Positions 1 through 5,181 of a DNA stretch of 14,702 nucleotides are shown here, piece after piece. This stretch comes from Bacteroidota bacterium (GTDB lineage: Bacteria > Bacteroidota > Bacteroidia > Chitinophagales > LD1), in NCBI GenBank assembly GCA_028288545.1, contig JAQBNQ010000639.1, positions 1 through 14,702 on the forward strand, given 5' to 3'. The notes below the pieces were generated by a model, which saw only the letters and a program-made list of their open reading frames with translations, was not told where the DNA came from and ran no database searches. The first letter of the stretch is position 1. Every line of letters starts with the position of its first letter. The translations under genes were made by a program, and so were the position numbers.

Positions 1-50
1 AATGCTTCTAAAACACGGTTTTTCAGTCCCCCAAAGTTTTGCACAGCCAT
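1..50 (-). CDS. Start of an unidentified protein, cut by the left edge
   Basis: Reading leftwards from an ATG at 50-48, the frame is open to the window edge and gives 16 residues, MAVQNFGGLKNRVLEA. The composition looks like an ordinary soluble N-terminus with no signal peptide. It would be divergent from the gene at 83, with 32 nt between the two start codons. The piece is too short to recognise a family, and an open frame of 50 nt can occur by chance, so this is only a probable partial gene. Confidence 0.4.
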   Translation of the reverse strand, partial: MAVQNFGGLKNRVLEA

Positions 51-68
51 GTATTTAGGGTACCTTTA
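38..68 (+). promoter_or_regulatory. Possible Bacteroidota-type promoter for the gene at 83
   Basis: TTTG at 38-41 is followed after 19 nt by TACCTTTA at 61-68, one mismatch from the Bacteroidota -7 consensus TAnnTTTG. The spacing is right for a -33/-7 pair. Transcription would start a few bases before the ATG at 83, giving a very short leader. The -33 element would lie inside the start of the putative divergent gene at the left edge. This is a motif match only. Confidence 0.35.
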
Positions 69-82
69 AGCGTTATTTACCT

Positions 83-580
83 ATGAGAAAACTCTTCTTT
101 TCCACTGGACTTTTGCTTACGGTTTTAATAGGCGCCAATATTGTCGATCAGAAAAGCGCTTCTTATGGCTCATTTGTGGGATTTACTAGAAGTATGGTGT
201 TGATGGATAGTCTGCCTTCAAAACAAGCCTCAAAAGCGCCGAAACCAACGGCTATTTCAAAATTGGATTACGAAGGAACCTGGAAAGGCAATGAAAGGTG
301 CCAGGGTATTAGTGCCGCAGTTGCTTTTATTATCATTAGCCCCAAAAACGAGAATGAGGTTTTTATAAAAGGAATTTATAGTACTGAGGGAGATATTACG
401 GGTTTATGGAAAGGAGGCGTAATCAATATTCCCCGGCAGTCCATTCCCGATCCCTTGTTTAAAAACATAAGAATTGAGGGAACAATGACTCTTTCCAAAA
501 ACCGCAAAACTTTGAGCGCCGTTTTTAACGTTTTAAATAACGATGCCAGGGATCAATGTAGTGCGGTTTACAGTAAATAG
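83..580 (+). CDS. Small exported protein, two-cysteine beta family, member 1 of 4
   Basis: This 165-residue protein has an N-terminal charged and hydrophobic stretch (MRKLFFSTGLLLTVLIGA) that looks like a signal peptide or membrane anchor. Unlike its paralogues it has no lipobox cysteine. After a low-complexity linker (about 45-60) comes a C-terminal domain (62-165) shared with the products of the genes at 658, 2088 and 2512. It starts with G-T-W-K-G and Cys73. It continues through alternating beta-like stretches with an IEGTMTLS block (131-138) and ends with Cys159 just before the C-terminus. The 85-residue cysteine spacing, kept in the paralogues, suggests a disulfide-closed beta fold outside the cytoplasm. 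I do not recognise the family. The short length and GxWxG-like opening recall lipocalin-like or small beta-barrel proteins, but that is a guess. The start is the only in-frame ATG preceding the hydrophobic segment. Confidence 0.75.
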   Translation: MRKLFFSTGLLLTVLIGANIVDQKSASYGSFVGFTRSMVLMDSLPSKQASKAPKPTAISKLDYEGTWKGNERCQGISAAVAFIIISPKNENEVFIKGIYSTEGDITGLWKGGVINIPRQSIPDPLFKNIRIEGTMTLSKNRKTLSAVFNVLNNDARDQCSAVYSK

Positions 581-657
581 GCTGTCTTCTGTTTTACTTT
601 TATAGATTCAATTTGTTTACACCTCTTTAGTTATTTATCGGGTTTTGAATAGTTTTG

Positions 658-1305
658 ATGATGCAAAAAATCAATACTGGTTTATATGCTTTACTGTTGA
701 TTTCGGGTTTTCTGTTTATGAATTCCTGTAAGAAACCTCCTCACGCCTGTTTTTCTCCCAGTAGCACAAATACTTATGTTGAGCAGACCGATACTTTTAC
801 AAACTGTACCCAGGATGCAAAGAGTTATAAATGGAATTTTGGCGACAGTGATAGTGATTTTACGGATAAATCGCTCACGCATGTTTATCATCAGCCGGGC
901 ACTTATAAGGTGCTTCTTGTTGCAACAGGCAGCAATAGTGCCAGCAATAGTTTAAGTCAAAATGTGGTGGTTAGTTTGCCAGACATTACAAGTGCCAATT
1001 ATATTGGAACCTATACAGGGACCCAAAGTTGTTCCCTTACAGGTGATAGTACTTCTAATATTACCATAGTGGCTAACGGTTATCTGAATATCAGAATATC
1101 GAACCTTTACAATACGACTGGCATTGCGAATGCTTCAATTACGGGAAATACGGCTACTATTCCACCGCAAATATTTGATACCCCATCCGGAAAAATTCTA
1201 CTGCAAGGCACTATGACTCTTGCGGGCACTACAATTTCCATTGATCTTATTGCAACAGGCTTTGGCAAGCGGGATGAATGCCAGGTTGTTTACATAAAGC
1301 AATGA
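658..1305 (+). CDS. PKD-domain lipoprotein carrying the shared two-cysteine domain, member 2 of 4
   Basis: A lipoprotein signal ends in the lipobox F-M-N-S-C, with Cys24 as the lipidated residue. Residues about 30-106 form a PKD domain: a W-x-F-G-D core (YKWNFGDSDSD) and a closing H-V-Y-x-x-P-G-T-Y-K-V strand, as is standard in this Ig-like fold. Residues about 113-215 are the family domain of the gene at 83: a Y-I-G-T-Y-T-G opening, Cys125, a TIPPQ turn, QGTMTLAG, and D-E-C208 near the end. It is probably anchored in the outer membrane, with PKD acting as a spacer or adhesion module. The frame is also open to a TTG at 655, but the ATG codons at 658 and 661 are better starts, and no Shine-Dalgarno sequence separates them. 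The gene lies 77 nt after member 1 and converges on the gene at 1318-1812 with 12 nt between stops. Confidence 0.8.
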   Translation: MMQKINTGLYALLLISGFLFMNSCKKPPHACFSPSSTNTYVEQTDTFTNCTQDAKSYKWNFGDSDSDFTDKSLTHVYHQPGTYKVLLVATGSNSASNSLSQNVVVSLPDITSANYIGTYTGTQSCSLTGDSTSNITIVANGYLNIRISNLYNTTGIANASITGNTATIPPQIFDTPSGKILLQGTMTLAGTTISIDLIATGFGKRDECQVVYIKQ

Positions 1306-1317
1306 TGCACGAGATGA

Positions 1318-1812
1318 TTATGGCACCAGTTTTACTTTGGTCCTGTGCCAACTTGTTTCCAGCCTCTTTCTCTCGTTATCCAGGATCATCACTTGCTCAT
1401 TAATCTTCACCAGATGATCCAATAACAGTTTTAACTCTAAGATGAGGGGCAGTTGTTTATCTTCCAACAGATCTGAATTGGCTGATTTTATTGCAACTAC
1501 CTTAGTAAGAAAATGATTGCTGTTATCTAATATCTTTTTTACCTCGCTGAACACACCATTGGCCTTTAAAATAAAATCGTCAAAGTGGTTCATGTACTTT
1601 AACAAGGCCTGATGGGACTTGGGACCCGAGAGGCTTTCATCTTCCGACATTTTACTCATGTAGGTGTTAATCTCCGGTTCAATTCCCTCGATAAACCGTT
1701 TGGTAATAGGGTAGAAATCGCGTGTAATCTGGTCTACATTGGCATATGCCTCCGTAAAGTTATGGTACAGTACTCCGTACTGCTTGCTTAGTTCACCGGG
1801 GGATGAGTTCAT
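1318..1812 (-). CDS. Hypothetical helical cytosolic protein
   Basis: This 164-residue protein has no signal peptide or transmembrane segment and no catalytic motif I recognise. It is rich in Glu, Lys, Leu, Asn and Asp. Long stretches look helical, with possible coiled-coil character at about 85-110 (VFSEVKKILDNSNHFLTKVV) and 120-158 (leucine-rich, ending in a charged NERKRLE segment). A small helical-bundle or partner-binding protein is plausible. It lies on the opposite strand between members 2 and 3 of the exported family, so it breaks that cluster and probably has an unrelated role. The ATG at 1812-1810 is the natural start. No good -7/-33 pair was found upstream. Function unknown. Confidence 0.7.
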   Translation of the reverse strand: MNSSPGELSKQYGVLYHNFTEAYANVDQITRDFYPITKRFIEGIEPEINTYMSKMSEDESLSGPKSHQALLKYMNHFDDFILKANGVFSEVKKILDNSNHFLTKVVAIKSANSDLLEDKQLPLILELKLLLDHLVKINEQVMILDNERKRLETSWHRTKVKLVP

Positions 1813-2087
1813 ACAAACTATTTTCCCTTTTGTACTTTAGAATAACCTAAAGGTTCCAATTTGATGGAGGTATAAAACGTTATGCACCTTGTTTCCCTAC
1901 TATGAAAAGGCACTAGAAGGCATGTTTTGGTGTATAAAAAATAGCCGCCGCAACTTGACAAATGCGATATTGGGTATTATCTTTGCGTAAATACTTGCTT
2001 CTACCCGGACTGGATAAATAGCAAAAAAATATTAATTGCTTTTCAAAACAATATTTAGGACTAGAGGTTATTACAGCTATTAACTAC
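1813..2087. other. Divergent intergenic region
   Basis: This 275-nt AT-rich gap separates the divergent genes at 1812 and 2088. It contains a good plus-strand promoter match (1955-1985) and an imperfect inverted repeat around 2029-2055 in the expected leader. No convincing gene or RNA structure was seen. Very short open frames here (for example 1922-1990) overlap the promoter elements and are not credible. Confidence 0.5.
1955..1985 (+). promoter_or_regulatory. Bacteroidota-type promoter for the gene at 2088
   Basis: TTG (1955-1957, within TTGACA) is followed after 20 nt by TATCTTTG (1978-1985), a perfect match to the Bacteroidota -7 element TAnnTTTG. Transcription would begin near 1990 and leave a leader of about 95 nt before the ATG at 2088. 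It is the best promoter match noticed in the window and probably drives the pair 2088-3006. Confidence 0.55.
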
Positions 2088-2552
2088 ATGAAGAAGCTTT
2101 TTTTTGGTGGAATTATTTTTATGACTGCATATAATTGCAGTGCCCGAGCCCCTATTGCCAGTAGCCAGGGCAGTATAAGACCGACTTCTTCTGATAGCAT
2201 AATTACCAGGGAGGTTATTGCGGGTAAAATAACGAGTTCGGATTTTGCAGGAAACTGGAAGGGGGATGAAAATTGCACTCAAATGAGTACTCCTGACGCA
2301 GTTTTGCAAATAAGGCAGAATGGTCCGAAAGAAGTACTTATTACCGGCTTTTACGCCAGCAGCGGAAATGTACATGGTACCGTGATAGGAAATACTGTTA
2401 CCATCGCCCCTCAGCTTGTTTCTGATCCCGAATTCAAGATAACCATTGAGGGAGTGCTTATTATTTCTTCCGACCATCTATTCCTCAATAGTAACCTTAC
2501 GGTAATGAATAATGGACTTAAAGACGTTTGTGCCAATAGTTACACCCGGTAA
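2088..2552 (+). CDS. Small putative lipoprotein, two-cysteine beta family, member 3 of 4
   Basis: This 154-residue protein has a short signal (MKKLFFGGIIFMTAYNC) in which Cys17 could be lipidated. The lipobox A-Y-N-C is not ideal but acceptable for this phylum. The shared domain spans residues 52-154: D-F-A-G-N-W-K-G-D, Cys63, an ITGFYASSG turn, TIAPQLVSDPEFK, IEG, then NNGLKDVC148. It is closest to member 1, with the same W-K-G, D-P-x-F-K and I-E-G blocks at matching spacing and an 85-residue cysteine interval. Its stop overlaps the first codons of the gene at 2512, so the two are probably translated together from the promoter at 1955-1985. No function is known. The domain could bind a small ligand or a surface partner, but nothing in the sequence identifies it. 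Confidence 0.75.
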   Translation: MKKLFFGGIIFMTAYNCSARAPIASSQGSIRPTSSDSIITREVIAGKITSSDFAGNWKGDENCTQMSTPDAVLQIRQNGPKEVLITGFYASSGNVHGTVIGNTVTIAPQLVSDPEFKITIEGVLIISSDHLFLNSNLTVMNNGLKDVCANSYTR

Positions 2553-3006
2553 TTTGCAATGGCAAATTTCAAAACATCCAGGCCCTGTTTCTTTTCTTGT
2601 ATTCATCTTTCTTTTTCTGAGTAGTTGTCAAACACAAAAAACAACTTCCGCTTCTTTAAGCCAGGGGCAGCCTCCCGAGCCAGCTCAACGAAATTTTAAT
2701 CCTTATCCCAGTATCCCAATTGAGGATTTCGTTCATGTTTGGAAAGGCGATGGAACTTGTATACCTGTAAATGGCGTAACGATCACCGAAAAAGATTCTA
2801 ACTCGATCTACCTTTCAGGATTTCAGGGTGAGAAATTGACCGGCATTGTGCGTGGATATATCGTTGATATTTTATCATCTCCGAGCTCAAAAAATAATGT
2901 TGTGGGAAGAATGGTGCTTTCAAATGACCGCCGCAGCCTAAGGGCTTATCTCGTTTTAAATAACGGCGGAAAAACAGATTCATGCAATACAGTGATGCAT
3001 TACTGA
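2512..3006 (+). CDS. Small lipoprotein, two-cysteine beta family, member 4 of 4
   Basis: With the ATG at 2512 the product is 164 residues and overlaps the preceding gene by 41 nt. Its hydrophobic segment (V26-L37) ends in L-S-S-C39, a good lipobox, but the ATG leaves an unusually long N-terminal region. A TTG at 2554-2556, immediately after the upstream stop, would give a more typical lipoprotein signal with Cys25 and may be the true start. A proline/glutamine-rich linker (about 48-66) leads to the shared domain (71-164): V-W-K-G-D-G-T-C83, LSGFQGEKLTG, GRMVLSNDRRSL, NNGGKTDSC158. This is the most diverged member; it lacks the conserved D-P-x-F-K block and has a shorter cysteine interval (75 residues). 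It converges on the gene at 3010 with only 3 nt between stops. Confidence 0.7.
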   Translation: MDLKTFVPIVTPGNLQWQISKHPGPVSFLVFIFLFLSSCQTQKTTSASLSQGQPPEPAQRNFNPYPSIPIEDFVHVWKGDGTCIPVNGVTITEKDSNSIYLSGFQGEKLTGIVRGYIVDILSSPSSKNNVVGRMVLSNDRRSLRAYLVLNNGGKTDSCNTVMHY

Positions 3007-3009
3007 AAG

Positions 3010-3726
3010 CTATTTTTCGCCGCGTTCCGCCTTGATCTTTTCATAAGCTTCCTGAACCTGTTGAAACTTCCTGGCTAATTTTCTCTTTTCTTCTTCTGAG
3101 ACATCCTTATTTCTATCAGGGTGATATTTTAAAACAAGCTTTCGGTATACAGTCCTTATTTCACCAAAACTCATTTCCTTTTTAACCCCAAGGGTTTCAT
3201 AAACAGAAAAGAATTGTTCGGGCTCTTCCTTTTTTATCCGTCTGAACTCGACATCGTTAATGTTCAGGTAACCGGCAATCCGGAATATGAAATAGTTTTC
3301 GCGCTCGCTTAATTCTCCATCACTTTTGGCAAGGTCAAAAAGAAATCTAACCACCTGGACGCGTGTTTCCGGTCCTGTATATAACCTGATCTTATCACAA
3401 GCAACATTCAAATCATATTCCTTATTTAAACAATGATGCAATATCTGCTCACGCTTTACAGAAAACTTTTCGTCAAAATGGGTATTGAGAAAATTATTTA
3501 CAAAAGTTATTTCCTCGAGCGAGACCTTGCCATCTATTTTGATTAAGTAGGAGGCAAGTACCATTAAATTAATCTCAAATTCGGATATTCCGGTCTCAGT
3601 TGTGGAGCTCTTTTTTTCATTTCCATCGGCCATTGCTCCTGCAAAGAAACCGATCAATCCGCCGATGGGATTACCAGTAATTATCCAACCTAAACTGGCG
3701 CCTAGCCATTTTTCGTACTTAGCCAT
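3010..3726 (-). CDS. TerB/DnaJ-domain protein (DjlA-like co-chaperone)
   Basis: This 238-residue protein has three parts. Residues about 9-34 are glycine-rich and hydrophobic (GWIITGNPIGGLIGFFAGA), resembling the GxxxG-type membrane segment of DjlA. Residues about 48-160 form a TerB-like helical domain with two acidic repeats, I-D-G-K (64-67) and S-D-G-E (135-138). Residues about 174-235 form a J domain with the essential HPD tripeptide at 202-204. J-domain proteins stimulate the ATPase of DnaK, so this is probably a membrane-tethered recruiter of DnaK. The layout matches E. coli DjlA (anchor, TerB, J), although overall identity cannot be judged here. The ATG overlaps the stop of lgt by 8 nt, indicating translational coupling. 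A J-domain partner for lipoprotein or envelope biogenesis is an inference. Confidence 0.88.
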   Translation of the reverse strand: MAKYEKWLGASLGWIITGNPIGGLIGFFAGAMADGNEKKSSTTETGISEFEINLMVLASYLIKIDGKVSLEEITFVNNFLNTHFDEKFSVKREQILHHCLNKEYDLNVACDKIRLYTGPETRVQVVRFLFDLAKSDGELSERENYFIFRIAGYLNINDVEFRRIKKEEPEQFFSVYETLGVKKEMSFGEIRTVYRKLVLKYHPDRNKDVSEEEKRKLARKFQQVQEAYEKIKAERGEK

Positions 3727-4543
3727 TTGCTACTTTCGGGTAACTGAGTTTCCCTTTTACAACCAAATATAACATCACAAATCCTGCAATTATAAAAGGT
3801 ACGTTCAACAATTGGGTTTTACTGATTGCCCCAAAAATCAAATCGCCATCCGGCACCTTAAAAAATTCGATGAAAAACCGCACAGCGAAAACAAAGAAAA
3901 ATACGGTGAGGTAAATACCAGGTTTAGTTTCAAGGTATTTATTGAAAAGGTATAACATTAAAAGCTGGTATAATAAATAAGCAATGCTTTCGTATAGAAC
4001 AACAGGATGACGCGGCACATTATCAACCTGTACAAAAACAAATGCCCAGGGTACATTGGTTGGTTGTCCCAGTATTTCCGAGTTAATCAGATTGCCAAGG
4101 CGTATGAATGAAGCAAGAAAAAACACCGCTATAACCCCATGGTCCACTGTCCAGAAAAAACTGAATTCCTTGTTTCTTTTACAGAAAAGGTAAAGGCCGA
4201 ATATGGCACCCACCGTTCCTCCATGGCTGGCAAGTCCTCCTTTCCAAACCTCCAGCACCTCAAGGGGGTGGGCCATATAATAGTCAAGAGCATAGAAAAG
4301 AACATGAGCCAGTCTTGCACCAATTAGCGCGCAAATAAACATGTATTGAATGGCAATGGTGATATTCTCTTCATCGCGGTTTAACTTTCTGAAAACGTAC
4401 CGGGCTACGAAAAAACCCGCAAAAAGGGAAAGACCCCACATAATTCCATACCACTTGATGGAAAAATTTCCGATCTCAATAAAATCAGGGCTGGGATTCC
4501 AATAAATGGGATTCCAGCAAATAATAAGCAAGTGATTTAGCAT
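3719..4543 (-). CDS. lgt: Prolipoprotein diacylglyceryl transferase
   Basis: Lgt moves the diacylglyceryl group of phosphatidylglycerol onto the lipobox cysteine of prelipoproteins, the first step of lipoprotein maturation in the inner membrane. The 274-residue length and multi-pass hydrophobic profile are normal. Family motifs are clear: WYGIMWGLS (31-39), the GGLASHGG block (102-109) with the conserved His107, the Lgt signature RLGNLINSE (148-156) with Arg148, Asn151 and Glu156, RHPVVLYE (178-185), and R-F-F-I-E (222-226), corresponding to the late Arg/Glu pair of E. coli Lgt. Its stop overlaps the start of the DnaJ-domain gene. A hairpin terminator at 4607-4636 separates it from the upstream lipoprotein gene, so its own promoter should lie in 4544-4606, where no convincing element was seen. 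Several candidate substrates are encoded nearby. Confidence 0.97.
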   Translation of the reverse strand: MLNHLLIICWNPIYWNPSPDFIEIGNFSIKWYGIMWGLSLFAGFFVARYVFRKLNRDEENITIAIQYMFICALIGARLAHVLFYALDYYMAHPLEVLEVWKGGLASHGGTVGAIFGLYLFCKRNKEFSFFWTVDHGVIAVFFLASFIRLGNLINSEILGQPTNVPWAFVFVQVDNVPRHPVVLYESIAYLLYQLLMLYLFNKYLETKPGIYLTVFFFVFAVRFFIEFFKVPDGDLIFGAISKTQLLNVPFIIAGFVMLYLVVKGKLSYPKVANG

Positions 4544-4606
4544 TGGGCGTAAATATCAAATTCTAAATCCAGAATCTGAAATACTTAAAAGCTCTGGCAC
4601 AAAATA

Positions 4607-4636
4607 ATTCCGGCCCTTTAACGAAAGAGCCGGAAT
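4607..4636 (-). terminator. Hairpin terminator after the protease-lipoprotein pair
   Basis: ATTCCGGC (4607-4614) pairs with GCCGGAAT (4629-4636). An inner CTTT/AAAG pairing continues the stem past one mismatch, leaving an AACG tetraloop. On the minus strand the hairpin is followed by TTATTTT, a moderate uridine tract. It lies 23 nt beyond the stop of the gene at 4660 and would end transcription before lgt. Confidence 0.7.
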
Positions 4637-4659
4637 ATAGTCAGGTCCCAGAAAGCGCA

Positions 4660-5181
4660 CTATTTTAACTTCTTATAGGTCTTTAATTGATTTTGGTCGA
4701 TAACCTTATTGATATCGTTTATTGGGTCTTTAAAGCTGCCTTTATTGCCCAGGTTATAGATTTCGGTAATTGGATCTTTGTCAATTATCTGACCGTACAT
4801 AACATCAAGTTTAGGTACATCCTGCAGTTTTGAATATTCCTCGTATGTCATTTTTAAAAATGCCGTATTTACCGATACTCCGCGATTATCTAATAAAAAC
4901 CCCTTGGATAGTGGCGTTGGATAGGCTAATCTACCATTATAAAAGACATCCTTTGGTGCAGGGTAGGATATTATTTTTGACTTATCTGCAGAGAGCGTTA
5001 CAGGAACATTTTTCGAGTAATCACCTTTAGTTTTATAGATGATGGTTGGAGGACCCGTATAATTAACCTGTACTCCGTTAGCAGGAGTAGTTGCACTTTG
5101 CACTCCCTTTTCCTTCGTTTTACAGCACACCAACGCAACAATAGTTAAGGCCAAAACGAATATTAAAGTGACTTTCCTCAT
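4660..5181 (-). CDS. Small lipoprotein coupled to the C10 protease
   Basis: This 173-residue protein has a clear lipoprotein signal (MRKVTLIFVLALTIVALVCC), with the lipidated residue Cys19 or Cys20. The mature part has no catalytic motif I recognise. It contains Y-K-T-K-G-D-Y-S-K-N-V-P (about 49-60), an S-Y-P-A-P-K-D-V block and a D-K-D-P-I segment (about 134-138). I recall similar uncharacterised lipoproteins as common in Bacteroidota, but cannot confirm this here. The ATG overlaps the TGA of the protease gene as ATGA, so the two are translationally coupled. C10 proteases of streptococci and Bacteroides can have a small inhibitor gene beside them, so an inhibitor role is possible. Against this, most of the sequence does not resemble a C10 propeptide, and such lipoproteins may occur without a protease. 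Confidence 0.78.
   Translation of the reverse strand: MRKVTLIFVLALTIVALVCCKTKEKGVQSATTPANGVQVNYTGPPTIIYKTKGDYSKNVPVTLSADKSKIISYPAPKDVFYNGRLAYPTPLSKGFLLDNRGVSVNTAFLKMTYEEYSKLQDVPKLDVMYGQIIDKDPITEIYNLGNKGSFKDPINDINKVIDQNQLKTYKKLK

Noticed and set aside
1922..1990. A 22-codon open frame (MFWCIKNSRRNLTNAILGIIFA) in the divergent region
   Set aside because: It overlaps the best promoter match in the window, has no ribosome-binding signal, and its length is expected by chance.
2029..2055. Imperfect inverted repeat (ATATTAATTG ... CAATATT) in the leader of the gene at 2088, considered as a riboswitch or operator
   Set aside because: It is short, AT-rich and bulged, with no conserved riboswitch features. 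It may be chance in an AT-rich leader.
2061..2477. Long open frame on the minus strand opposite the third family member
   Set aside because: The opposite frame has a signal sequence and clear paralogues, while this one has an odd composition and no recognisable domain. It is an antisense shadow.
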